Below, piece by piece: positions 33,356-44,945 of a DNA stretch of 64,000 bases; within the stretch, counting starts at the first letter, position 1; every line of letters begins with the position of its first letter. The stretch lies in contig NC_088306.1 of assembly GCF_032854445.1 (NCBI RefSeq), forward strand, positions 28,117,764 to 28,181,763, given 5' to 3'. The translations under genes and the position numbers were made by a program. The DNA is from Liolophura sinensis (taxonomy: Eukaryota > Mollusca > Polyplacophora > Chitonida > Chitonidae). A model generated the notes under the pieces. That model had not been told where the DNA came from, did no database searches, and saw nothing but the letters and a program-made list of their open reading frames with translations.

Positions 33356-36300
33356 GGAAGTATTTTTAATGAGTCCTGCATTTAGAGGTGTTTTAATGCA
33401 GAGTCAGTCTATGGTTGTGATATAGGTATAGACTGTACACCTTCTGTACATTTTGGTGCATGTTTAATGAGTCCTGCATTTAGAGGTGTTTTCATGCAGA
33501 GTCAGTCTATGGTTGTGATATAGGTATAGACTGTACACATACTGTACATTGTGGTGCATGTTTAATGAGTCCTGCATTTAGAGGTGTTTTAATGCAGAGT
33601 CAGTCTATGGTTGTGATATAGGTGTAGTTTGTACACATACTGTACATTGTGGTGTATGTTTAATGAGTCCTGCATTTAGAGGTGTTTTGATGCAGAGTCA
33701 ATCTATGGTTGTGATATAAGTATAGACTGTACACATACTGTACATTGTGGTGCATGTTTAATGAGTCCTGCATTTAGAGGTGTTTTCATGCAGAGTCAGT
33801 CTATGGTTGTGATATAGGTATAGACTGTACACATACTGTACATTGGGGTGCATGTTTAATGAGTCCTGCATTTAGAGATGTTTTGATGCAGAGTCAATCT
33901 ATGGTTGCGATATAGGTATAGACTGTACACATACTGTACATTGTGGTGCATGTTTAATGAGTCCTGCATTTAGAGGTGTTTTAATGCAGAGTCAGTCTAT
34001 GGTTGTGATATAGGTATAGACTGTACACATACTGTACATTGTGGTGCATGTTTAATGAGTCCTGCATTTAGAGGTGTTTTGATGCAGAGCCAGTCTATGG
34101 TTGTGATATAGGTATAGACTGTACACATACTGTACATTGGGGTGCATGTTTAATGAGTCCTGCATTTAGAGGTGTTTTAATGCAGAGTCAGTCTATGGTT
34201 GTGATATAGGTATAGACTGTACACATACTGTACATTGGGGTGCATGTTTAATGAGTCCTGCATTTAGAGGTGTTTTAATGCAGAGTCAGTCTATGGTTGT
34301 GATATAAGTATAGACTGTACACATACTGTACATTGTGGTGCATGTTTAATGAGTCCTGCATTTAGAGGTGTTTTAATGCAGAGTCAGTCTATGGTTGTGA
34401 TATAGGTATAGACTGTACACATACTGTACATTGTGGTGTATGTTTAATGAGTCCTGCATTTAGAGGTGTTTTGATGCAGAGTCAGTCTATGGTTGTGATA
34501 TAGGTATAGACTGTACACATACTGTACATTGTGGTGTATGTTTAATGAGTCCTGCATTTAGAGGTGTTTTAATGCAGAGTCAGTCTATGGTTGTGATATA
34601 GGTGTAGACTGTACACATACTGTACATTGTGGTGCATGTTTAATGAGTCCTGCATTTAGAGGTGTTTTGATGCAGAGCCAGTCTATGGTTGTGATATAGG
34701 TATAGACTGTACACATACTGTACATTGTGGTGTATGTTTAATGAGTCCTGCATTTAGAGGTGTTTTGATGCAGAGTCAGTCTATGGTTGTGATATAGGTA
34801 TAGACTGTACACATACTGTACATTGTGGTGTATGTTTAATGAGTCCTGCATTTAGAGGTGTTTTGATGCAGAGTCAGTCTATGGTTGTGATATAGGTATA
34901 GACTGTACACATACTGTACATTGTGGTGCATGTTTAATGAGTCCTGCATTTAGAGGTGTTTTGATGCAGAGTCAGTCTATGGTTGTGATATAGGTATAGT
35001 TTGTACACATACTGTACATTGTGGTGCATGTTTAATGAGTCCTGCATTTAGAGGTGTTTTAATGCAGAGTCAGTCTGTGGTTGTGATATAGGTATAGTTT
35101 GTACACATACTGTACATTGGGGTGCATGTTTAATGAGTCCTGCATTTAGAGGTGTTTTAATGCAGAGTCAGTCTATGGTTGTGATATAGGTATAGACTGT
35201 ACACATACTGTACATTGGGGTGCATGTTTAATGAGTCCTGCATTTAGAGGTGTTTTAATGCAGAGTCAGTCTATGGTTGTGATATAGGTATAGACTGTAC
35301 ACATACTGTACATTGTGGTGCATGTTTAATGAGTCCTGCATTTAGAGGTGTTTTGATGCAGAGTCAGTCTATGGTTGTGATATAGGTGTAGACTGTACAC
35401 ATACTGTACATTGTGGTGCATGTTTAATGAGTCCTGCATTTAGAGGTGTTTTAATGCAGAGTCAGTCTATGGTTGTGATATAGGTATAGACTGTACACAT
35501 ACTGTACATTGTGGTGTATGTTTAATGAGTCCTGCATTTAGAGGTGTTTTAATGCAGAGTCAGTCTATGGTTGTGATATAGGTGTAGACTGTACACATAC
35601 TGTACATTGTGGTGCATGTTTAATGAGTCCTGCATTTAGAGGTGTTTTGATGCAGAGCCAGTCTATGGTTGTGATATAGGTATAGACTGTACACATACTG
35701 TACATTGTGGTGCATGTTTAATGAGTCCTGCATTTAGAGGTGTTTTGATGCAGAGTCAGTCTATGGTTGTGATATAGGTATAGACTGTACACATACTGTA
35801 CATTGTGGTGCATGTTTAATGAGTCCTGCATTTAGAGGTGTTTTAATGCAGAGTCAGTCTATGGTTGTGATATAGGTATAGACTGTACACATACTGTACA
35901 TTGTGGTGCATGTTTAATGAGTCCTGCATTTAGAGGTGTTTTGATGCAGAGTCAGTCTGTGGTTGTGATATAGGTATAGTTTGTACACATACTGTACATT
36001 GTGGTGCATGTTTAATGAGTCCTGCATTTAGAGGTGTTTTGATGCAGAGTCAATCTGTGGTTGTGATATAGGTATAGTTTGTACACATACTGTACATTGT
36101 GGTGCATGTTTAATGAGTCCTGCATTTAGAGGTGTTTTAATGCAGAGTCAGTCTATGGTTGTGATATAGGTATAGTTTGTACACATACTGTACATTGTGG
36201 TGCATGTTTAATGAGTCCTGCATTTAGAGATGTTTTAATACAGAGTCAGTCTATGGTTGTGATATAGGTATAGTTTGTACACATACTGTACATTGTGGTG

Positions 36301-36508
36301 CATGTTTAATGAGTCCTGCATTTAGAGGTGTTTTAATGCAGAGTCAGTCTATGGTTGTGATATAGGTATAGACTGTACACATACTGTACATTGTGGTGCA
36401 TGTTTAATGAGTCCTGCATTTAGAGGTGTTTTAATGCAGAGTCAGTCTATGGTTGCGATATAGGTATAGTTTGTACACATACTGTACATTGTGGTGTATG
36501 TTTAATGA
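33356..36508 (+). repeat. 98-bp satellite-like array, about 32 copies
   Basis: The unit contains GTATAGACTGTACACATACT, GTACATTGTGGTGCATGTTT, AATGAGTCCTGCATTTAGAG, GTGTTTTAATGCAGAGTCAG and TCTATGGTTGTGATATAG. The period is exactly 98 bp. Diagnostic variants (TTTTA/G/C-ATG, GACTGT/GTTTGT, GTGGTG/GGGGTG, GCATG/GTATG) are shuffled between copies. It is the largest complete array, 3.15 kb. Confidence 0.98.
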
Positions 36509-37145
36509 GGCAAATGGTCTGTCATGATTGGAACAAGTTTGCTTTGCAGTAACTACATGTAAATTGCATTTTGACATTGTAGGATGTAAAAAAAATCTGC
36601 CGGGACTGTCAGATTATAATTACACGTATACTATCCAACGTGTTCGTGCCACAAACTGTAGTATCTCTTACAAGATATTAAAACTGGTTAGAGTTAAATT
36701 TGCTTCTTGATTGTTAGATAAGTTTTGATGGGTGATATCCAATTATTTTGACAAAGTTGATGATTACTTGCAAGATTGGGTTTTTTTGTGTTTTAAGTGG
36801 ACCAGTGTCAGTGATTGGACTAAAGGTCTGTTACCTTATATGTATGAGACGTTCTCTTTTTTCTTTATACTTTTTTTTTATATGTACTTGTAATTAAAGA
36901 ACTAATCAGTGCGAAAACCTCTGTGCCTTAGAAGCAAGATAAAATGATAAAGATTGAGAATTGTTTGAAAAATTGGAGTCTTTCAAAATCGATATTGTAC
37001 ATTTCTAGGAAATATGTAAACAGGCATTTTATGTCCATTCCAATTTTGTATGATGTGACATGCGAACAGATGGTGTCAGCCATTGCTGATGTGTACCTAC
37101 AAATAAGGCTAAAGTGTTGATGTCATTGTAGCGTAATTGCCATGC
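36509..37145 (+). other. Intron, nothing recognised
   Basis: Between two arrays. No exon with the expected features. Confidence 0.5.
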
Positions 37146-38150
37146 TTGACATCCTATCTGACCCAGTCAAGGTCATATCTGACCCAGTCAAGGTCATATC
37201 TGACCCATTCAAGGCCATATCTGACCCAGTCAGTGTCCTATCTGACCCATTCAAGGTCATATCTGACCCAGTCAAGGTCCTATCTGACCCAGTCAACGTC
37301 CTATCTGACCCAGTCAACGTCCTATCTGACCCAGTCAATGTCCTATCTGACCCAGTCAATGTCCTATCTGACCCAGTCAAGGTCATATCTGACCCAGTCA
37401 AGGTCCTATCTGACCCAGTCAATGTCCTATCTGACCCAGTCAATGTCCTATCTGACCGAGTCAACGTCCTATCTGACCCAGTCAAGGTCATATCTGACCC
37501 AGTCAACGTCCTATCTGACCCAGTCAATGTCCTATCTGACCCAGTCAAGGTCATATCTGACCCAGTCAAGGTCATATCTTACCCAGTCAATGTCATATCT
37601 TACCCAGTCAAGGTCATATCTTACCCAGTCAAGGTCATATCTGACCCAGTCAAGGTCATATCTGACCCAGTCAATGTCCTATCTGACCCATTCAAGGTCA
37701 TATCTGACCCAGTCAACGTCATATCTGACCCAGTCAACGTCCTATCTGACCCAGTCAAGGTCATATCTTACCGTCAATGTCCTATCTGACCCAGTCAACA
37801 TCCTATCTGACCCAGTCAATGTCCTATCTGACCCAGTCAAGGTCATATCTGACCCAGTCAACGTCCTATCTGACCCAGTCAAGGTCATATCTTACCCAGT
37901 CAATGTCCTATCTGACCCAGTCAATGTCATATCTGACCCAGTCAATGTCCTATCTGACCCATTCAAGGTCATATCTGACCCAGTCAATGTCCTATCTGAC
38001 CCAGTCAAGGTCATATCTGACCCAGTCAAGGTCATATCTGACCCAGTCAAGGTCATATCTGACCCAGTCAAGGTCATATCTGACCCAGTCAATGTCCTAT
38101 CTGACCCAGTCAAGGTCATATCTGACCCAGTCAAGGTCATATCTGACCCA
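37146..38150 (+). repeat. 21-bp minisatellite, about 48 copies
   Basis: Unit: ATCTGACCCAGTCAAGGTCA plus T, with AATGTCCT and ACGTCCT variants. The 21-bp period gives open frames on both strands (7-codon repeats). About twenty units contain TCAAGGTCA, which equals an extended nuclear-receptor half-site. Confidence 0.97.
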
Positions 38151-38629
38151 AAATATTATCACATCACAGCAGAAAATTTTCATGGAAACTTTCAACGCTT
38201 TTTGTTTTTCAGAACCCTAAAGTTATTGACCTGGCTAAATGGTTTTGTTCATCCCTAATCCTTTAGAACCATGTTCTGTAGGATTTTCATCATATCATTT
38301 TTAATATTTTTACCCAGTTTCTCTTTGACCTGCAGTAGGACTTGAAGGAAATGCATCTAAGTAAAGCAGGAGAACATATGATCACGATAATTAGTGATAT
38401 ATGAATTATTGTAAAGCAAAGTTTGCCATGCAGTAAATCCATTGGGTGTCAAAGTCATTGAAACTCATCCTCTGTGCTTATCTGACCTTCTATGTCTGTC
38501 CCCAGTCACACCCTACGAGGGCCCCATGTGCAAATAGTCACGTTATATGTGCTTCACGAATTCAGAAGTGGGTTTTAGACTTTGAAAATACTGATACATG
38601 TTTGACATTTATTCTCATTTCTTACTTGC

Positions 38630-38795
38630 CTTCGATAAGCCATCTCAGTGAAGCCGCACTAGATAAAAGAGGGGTGGAAATCCGTTCTGCAGTAAGAAGG
38701 CACATTACATACACGTTAAGGATTCCTTCGTTGTCATATGACTGAAAAATTGCTAAGTATGACATTAAACCCCAAGCACTCATGCTCACTCACAA
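38630..38795 (+). mobile_element. SINE family 2, 3' part
   Basis: GCCTTCGATAAGCCATCTCA, TGAAGCCGCACTAGATAAA, GTATGACATTAAACCCCAAG and CACTCATGCTCACTCAC match the 3' half of the copy at 12464-12775, with an insertion in the middle. It ends about 65 bp before alternative exon 4. Confidence 0.7.
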
Positions 38796-38858
38796 ATCAA
38801 CACTTTAGGTATGGTCGGCTTTAAAGTGTTCTACATGCATGTACATTACACTTTTCAG

Positions 38859-39105
38859 CCCAGAGTCTCAATGTTTTTGGAAAAGGAGACAAATTATGTC
38901 TGTTTTTACCATGGGAAGCCAGTTGACCCTTAAAATTATGGTTCTCCTGTCACTGATTGGGTGCGGCTTGGCTGGTCCATTTCCCATAGAGGATGTCTTC
39001 ACGCTGATGATTCTCTTCAACATTTTGCGTTCTTCCCTTGGCATGTTGTTTCCGTGGGCATTGGGCATTGTTGGGGAACTTCACGTGGTTCTATCAAGAA
39101 TACAG
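38859..39105 (+). CDS. ABCC4: Alternative TM5-TM6 exon 4 of 7
   Basis: A 247-bp exon with acceptor TACACTTTTCAG and weak donor GTATAT, phase 2 to 0. One base makes Ser (the other versions give Arg, except where noted), then 82 codons begin PESQCFWKRRQIMSVF. TM5 lies about residues 21-38 (LTLKIMVLLSLIGCGLAG), followed by the loop GPFPIEDVF. TM6 has FNILRSSLGMLFPWALGIVG, and the end is ELHVVLSRIQ. It keeps the Arg of the AVRL-type motif and the Pro at the human Pro370 position. It is the closest relative of exon 5 in the set (about 54% identical over 82 residues by my count). Positions 368 and 375 are Leu and Ile. Confidence 0.9.
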
Positions 39106-39599
39106 GTATATCTATATATCTCTCTGAGCAAGGTTTATGCAACCAAGGTGGGAGGTCAAATTGTATATTTCCAGTTCTTATATAAAACAAGAGTGATGTT
39201 CTAGAGTGTCCCATGCCTTAAAGGACAGACCTGTGTTTTTAAAATCTGCTGTTTTTTTTTTTTTGCAATTTACCAATGTCTTGAGAAACAATTTATATTC
39301 CACAGCAAGAGTTATCATGAATAAAATATGAAAGTCAGGCATGAAATTTAAGTCTGTGTACAACTAAAACTACCTGGTTCTTTAATTATAAGTATTTTTT
39401 GTACATGTACAAGGTTGACGCATATATAGATGCATGTACAGTGTACTTCTTACATTTGTGTGATACTTGTCCCTCGGTTTGTATGGTGTTCATCTTAAAA
39501 CACAGGTGCTATTGCATGTCCTTGTAGGAGAGATTTTAGGGCAGGCCATTCATCTTAGTCATGTAATTCTGAACTCATGTGTATGTAATATTACACAGT
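39106..39599 (+). other. Intron, nothing recognised
   Basis: Contains a T-run near 39250. No further element recognised. Confidence 0.5.
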
Positions 39600-39860
39600 A
39601 CTTCTATTTATTTATTTATTTGATTGGTGCTTTACGCCGTACTCAAGAATATTTCACTTATACGACGGCGGCCAGCATTATGGTGGGAGGAAACCGGGCA
39701 GAGCCCGGGGCAAACCCACGACCATCCGCAGGTTGCTGACAGACCTTCCAACATACGGCTGGAGAGGAAGCCAGTATGACCTGGACTTGAACTCACAGCG
39801 ACCGCATTGGTGAGAGACTCCTGGGTCATTACGCTGCGCTAGCGCGCTAACCAACCACAC
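39600..39860 (-). mobile_element. SINE family 1, full-length, reverse orientation
   Basis: TTATTTATTTATTTGATTGG, TGCTTTACGCCGTACTCAAG, GACGGCGGCCAGCATTATGG, ACCATCCGCAGGTTGCTGAC, CTTCCAACATACGGC, AACTCACAGCGACCGCATTG, CTCCTGGGTCATTACGCTGC and GCTAGCGCGCTAACC: tail to head on the + strand. Confidence 0.92.
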
Positions 39861-40434
39861 TACTTCTAAAGAACAGAATTGTTCCTTAAATACCTGCTAG
39901 CTGAACGTATTTCATGGAGCCTATGATAGTGACAATCAGTTGAGGACACTCAGTTGTGTAGCCGTTTGCAGACTCTAACAACCATTTAGACCATTTGTCA
40001 CCAGTATAGTTGGCATGCCAGCACTTCATACATAGAAAAGTTCATAAGTATCTTGCCAAAAGTTGGTTGTTTAATCACAACATGTGAAATATTATCTTCA
40101 CAAATAAATGTGTGGTGATAGGTTTTATATAATGATGGCACTCTTGAATACAATATTGGATACACTATAATCCCTGTAATAAATATCAGGGCTGTTCTGA
40201 TAGGGACGAACTACCATCTAACATATTATCTTATCTGGTATATATAGATATCATTTCTGAGTGTTCTACAGTGTTCAGTATAGAAACTCAACCCCAGTCT
40301 TTAACATTTGTGATGTGAAGGTTTAAGAGAACTTTTGAAAGAATCATGAAAGAATATAACGGTAATAATTCATTGGGATGATTTTGGGAGAACCTTTTAT
40401 TATAACTACCATATATTAATATGATGTCGCCGTG

Positions 40435-40600
40435 GTTATAGTGGAGGAGCTTTTCACTAGTGCAGTCGCTGTGAGTTCAAGTCCACGTGATGCTGGCATC
40501 GTCAACTAGGAATGTCTGTCAGCAACCTGTGGATGGTTGTGGGTTTTCCCCAGGCTCTGTCGTGTTTTCTCCCATCATAATTAATGCCCTTAATATTCCA
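40435..40600 (+). mobile_element. SINE family 1, degraded
   Basis: GAGCTTTTCACTAGTGCAGT, GTGAGTTCAAGTCCACGTGA, AACCTGTGGATGGTTGTGGG and TTTTCCCCAGGCTCTGTCGT. The tail is missing. Confidence 0.75.
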
Positions 40601-41208
40601 AGTGATGACAAAGGCATTGATAGACTCATACTTGTCGTTGTTAATTGTGTTGTTTTTCATGTTGTGTTCAAAGTTTTTCATGGTCTTATGAAGACGATGT
40701 CTGTTAAATTATGGAATGAGCTGGTAATTACCTTTGCTGTGTGTGGTGAACATTGGATATAATCCTGAAAAGGTCAGACAAAAGGTTTGACAGAATGTAC
40801 ATGTATTTTATGTGTCCTTGGAAAAGTAGGGAGCACCGCACTCCCTCTGAAAATTATCTGTAGCACTGCTTGACCCCGTGGGTTACTGCCCAATAGTTGA
40901 TCTTTAGAATTGCGTGTAACCAAACAGATAGAAGTGGGAATGACTTAGTTGCAAAAAAAAATTCGGGAAAATGACGTTCAATCTGACAGTATATCATGAT
41001 ATGTCGTTCTGGTGTAATGCATTCTATTTAAAGTCATGTCATAATGAGGTGGGGCCGGGTCCTCCATTACAGGCATAATAACTGATAGGCCCTTTGTGGG
41101 TGGAGAAGACTAATCAATTGTACTAGAAGACAACTGGTCATTAGTTACAAGAAAGATAAAAATAGAAGAAGAGCATTAGACCCATTTCATAGCTTTTGTG
41201 CCTTAGTT
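40601..41208 (+). other. Intron, nothing recognised
   Basis: No exon or repeat family recognised. Confidence 0.5.
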
Positions 41209-41226
41209 TATATATATATATACATA

Positions 41227-41310
<84 letters not shown>

Positions 41311-41317
41311 ATACATA

Positions 41318-41347
<30 letters not shown>
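41209..41347. repeat. (TA)n microsatellite with CATATATATG interruptions
   Basis: About 139 bp of TA repeats interrupted by ACATATATATGTATATA palindromic variants, followed by a run of about 15 T. Confidence 0.97.
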
Positions 41348-41362
<15 letters not shown>

Positions 41363-42337
41363 ACCATAAAGTGCCTTCATAGTTAAACCACCCTGAGAGG
41401 CCTTTGTCCTCAACAAGAACTGGCCCTAGCTCTTCTTCCCCTAGCCATTCCACCCCATCCAGCAAAAATATGCATACCCCAACCTGCAGATTTTTACACG
41501 GGAATACAACAGCTTTCCCCGACGCTTTTTGCAGAGAAACAGCTTTATTTACCATATTCATTCTTTAAAACTTAAATTTAAGAGATAGTGGTGTTGAGGA
41601 TTCGTCTCAACTCTTAAATGTTTTATGAGATGCTTAAGCGGAGAAACCATATCAGAGATACATAAACGCACACCAGACCGATTTGCAGACACGAATATAA
41701 GCTAGTCAGAATTAACTTATATTATCGTTTGAAACCATTAATTGTTGATGGTGTACCACTGTCTGAAATGCAAGAGTTCCACCACAAATCTGGCTACCTG
41801 CTGATTGTCGTGAGATAGCTTAATGTGGTGTATCAAGACTACGTTAATCTTGGTACCAGTTCAGACTGAAAACAAGTATGCAGTAGGTGTGTTAGTGCTC
41901 AAAATTTCCCTCCCACACAATCCAGTTTCCAATTACAGGTACGGTACATGACATGAAATGTCACACAAGACAATGTTTCAAATTTTTCCTGATGTTAAAA
42001 GTTCTGATAAAGAGGTTTATCCTACTGTAATAAATGTAAGTTTTAATACCAAAAATATATTTCATGATGTTTATTTGCCCCTATAGTTGTACTTTGAGGG
42101 TGAGGGCACAGGTGAATTTTAAGCCATTTACGGTCTACAGCTGTGTAAATTTAAACACATCATTCTCTACACGCTGCAGTAGTCTACTCGTGAGCTATAC
42201 CTCTTTGCTTAACAAGAAGAAATATATCTATACATAAACTGAGTGACATTTTACAGGAAGAAAAGAATAGAACAAATTGTACGTTTTTGTTAGTTGTATA
42301 CATGCAGATACATGTGTATACGGGTGTATACTTTCAG
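41363..42337 (+). other. Intron upstream of alternative exon 5
   Basis: No repeat family recognised. The last 45 bp contain ACATGCAGATACATGTG, similar to the CATGCATGTACATTACAC before exon 4, so the duplication that made exons 4 and 5 may have included a little upstream intron. Confidence 0.4.
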
Positions 42338-42584
42338 GCCGGAAACTCAGTTAATTTGGAAGTTATGGCAGATCAAGTCAGGATTCAACATGTCGAGCCG
42401 ATTGGCGATTAAAATCATGGTTCTTCTCTCAATGATTGCCTCCAGCCTGAGTGGTCCCTTTCCAATAGAGGGCGTCTTCATGCTGATGATTTTCTCCAAC
42501 ATTCTGCGCGTCTCTGTAGCCGTGCACCTCCCTATGTTTGTCACTTACATCGCCGAGTTAGAGGTCACTGTCTCAAGGCTGCAG
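42338..42584 (+). CDS. ABCC4: Alternative TM5-TM6 exon 5 of 7
   Basis: A 247-bp exon, the same length as exon 4, with acceptor TGTATACTTTCAG and weak donor GTATAA, phase 2 to 0. One base completes Arg, then 82 codons start PETQLIWKLWQIKSGF. TM5 includes LAIKIMVLLSMIASSLSG, the loop GPFPIEGVF and the TM6 start MLMIFSNILR are almost as in exon 4, and the end is AELEVTVSRLQ. Between NILR and the final Glu-Leu it differs sharply from exon 4 (VSVAVHLPMFVTYIA). Positions 368 and 375 are His and Tyr. Both splice sites and the frame are intact, so it is not a decayed duplicate. Confidence 0.9.
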
Positions 42585-43369
42585 GTATAAAATGGGCAGT
42601 CAGGTTGATGCATTCGTTAATCATTAGCTACTCTTGTTCAATAATCAAAATAAAGACTGCTATATACTCATTGTTTACCTTTGATACAATCCTGCCCAAA
42701 GACAGATCACATTCCTTTGATAAATTGCCGTCATATCATCAATATATTGGCTCACATGCTGCTAATATTTAACTGTAAATGTGCAGTTGCAAAGGTCAGT
42801 GGCTCAGACTCTGAGAAAGTCACTTAATCACCATTAGTTTTGCATGTTTTAGCTTAGAGTACAGGTAGTTAAAAGATGTGTAGTTGTAGATGTTTTCAGA
42901 GTATCTTTGGCACATTAAGTTTCACTTCCCTTATTTAATTGGGAACACAAATCATTTTTCAGACATGTTTTTTAAAACAGCTCATTATATTCAATTTAAA
43001 CTTCCTCCATTTCTAAGTGAGTTTTTTTGTTCTGATTGGACTGTTTTGGTACAGTTTTGCGAACATTTTCTAAAGTGGTTCATCATTCCTGGTAGCTGAA
43101 ACCTGGCACGTGTCTTCATCAAGACAAGTTTATGTACAGATCTATTTAAATTTTTGGGCTGTTTCATCCATTTCCAACAAAATATTGTGATTGTTGTCCT
43201 CTTTTGAACTTTGACATACATGTGGCTATTATTCAAATGGCAATACTTCCGGGATTATCATTACAACCCAAAATAAGGTCATTAGGCATATGAATGAGCA
43301 GGTTGTGGTGCCAAAAGTTCGGACCTAGCTCCCACCTGTCATAATTTGTGAATTTTGGTCAGGGTAACT
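42585..43369 (+). other. Intron, nothing recognised
   Basis: No exon or repeat family recognised. Confidence 0.5.
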
Positions 43370-43500
43370 AATTCTTCAACCTTTTCGCATAAAGCATGTG
43401 TATTCATGCATATTCTGAAGACATTATTTTTTGAAGACTTATAAAATTTTTGCTTTTTGTGAAGCCCTAGTCTCCCATTGCTGTGAAATCTGCTCTTTCA
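43370..43500 (-). mobile_element. MITE family B, reverse, partial
   Basis: AATTCTTCAACCTTTTCGCA, CATGCATATTCTGAAGACAT and TTTTTGTGAAGCCCT are the reverse complement of the right half of 16323-16534. The far end is lost. Confidence 0.6.
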
Positions 43501-43562
43501 TACACGAATAGGTTGGGGAATTTGGGTAGTAAGGTTTAGTTCACCTTTCTTTGCTTTGAAGA

Positions 43563-44102
43563 GACTCTGTGTTGTTCTGACAAGGGCATGTAGACTGTGT
43601 TGTGTTGACAAGGGCATGTAGACTCTTTGTTGTGCTGACAAGGGCATGCAGACTCTGTGTTGTGTCGACAAGGGCATGTAGACTCTGTGTTGTGCTGACA
43701 AGGGCATGTAGACTCTGTGTTGTGTTGACAAGGGCATGTAGACTCTGTGTTGTGCTGACAAGGGCATGCAGACTCTGTGTTGTGTTGACAAGGGCATGTA
43801 GACTGTGTTGTGCTGACAAGGGCATGCAGACTCTGTGTTGTGTTAACAAGGGCATGTAGACTCTGTGTTGTGCTGACAAGGGCATGCGGACTCTGTGTTG
43901 AGTCGACAAGGGCATGTAGACTCTGTGTTGTGCTGACAAGGGCATGTAGACTCTGTGTTGTGTTGACAAGGGCATGTAGACTCTGTGTTGTGCTGACAAG
44001 GGCATGCAGACTCTGTGTTGTGCTGACAAGGGCATGTAGACTCTGTGTTGTGCTGACAAGGGCATGCAGACTCTGTGTTGTGTTAACAAGGGCATGCAGA
44101 CA
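43563..44102 (+). repeat. 30-bp minisatellite, about 18 copies
   Basis: Unit: GACTCTGTGTTGTGCTGACA followed by AGGGCATGTA, with TGTTGACA, TGTCGACA and GCATGCA variants and three copies lacking a CTCT step. Open frames on both strands reflect the 10-codon period. Confidence 0.96.
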
Positions 44103-44794
44103 GAAGGTCAGGAAGTCAGTGACAGAGACCAACTAGGATATATGTACTTTTTGTATCTGTAGGTCATGAAAAGTCACAGGTTCATCCAACCTTGTCAACA
44201 GTCATGACAGTATACATGTATAATGGGTTCCAAATTGGGCTTTGAATTCAGTGAAAGTATTTGAATTATGTTGGAAGGTTTAGTTCGCATGACCTTGAAA
44301 CTCCTTAACAAAGGGCTCATATTTGGATAAGATCTCAACATTACCTGATCTTTCAGTGTTAAATACTGTATTGTATTGAATTGTGATAATCATTATGTAC
44401 TGATAAAGAAACTCTATGAAGTGTATAACAATAAGTTTTGTTTTTGTGATCTAGCCCAAACGAGACATTGCAGTTCAAAGTGTAAGCGAAGTCACACACC
44501 TTGAGACAAATGAAAGTGCCATTGAAAGTTGATTTATAGAGTTACAAAGTCAGAAAAATATGTCTCTGGTCAGGTCTGCTTACGCTCTCTTATGTAATCA
44601 GTCAAGTTACATAATTTGTGGTCTTTGATTTTGAACATCTACCATTTATGAAATGGGTGCATGGTTTTGGAAAAATATCTCTGTATGCTCTGTTGTGACA
44701 TTTAGCACCATGGCAACATAGTTCTACTGTCTGAACCAAGAAGCAAAATGAACGCATATTGATGCATGTACAGTAGCAGTCTTTAATACCTGTA
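44103..44794 (+). other. Intron, nothing recognised
   Basis: Inspected for a further TM5-TM6 exon; none found. Confidence 0.5.
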
Positions 44795-44945
44795 CTTCAT
44801 GCCTGCCAGCAGCCAATGAATGGTCGTGGGTTTCCCACTGGGATGTGCCTGGTTTCCTCCCAGCTTAATGCTGGCTGCAGTTGTACAAGTGAAATATTTT
44901 TGATAGGGTGTAAAACACCAATCAAATAAATATCAAACAAGTAAA
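44795..44945 (+). mobile_element. SINE family 1, 3' half, diverged
   Basis: GCCTGCCAGCAGCCAATGAA, TGGTCGTGGGTTTCCCACTG, TTCCTCCCAGCTTAATGCTG, GTACAAGTGAAATATTTTTG and GTAAAACACCAATCAAATAA. Confidence 0.8.

Noticed and set aside
37123-38258. Open frames with 7-residue repeats on both strands
   Set aside because: By-product of the 21-bp unit; no start context, no family.
43536-44136. Cys-rich and Thr/Gln-rich frames with 10-residue repeats
   Set aside because: By-product of the 30-bp unit; both strands open in several frames.
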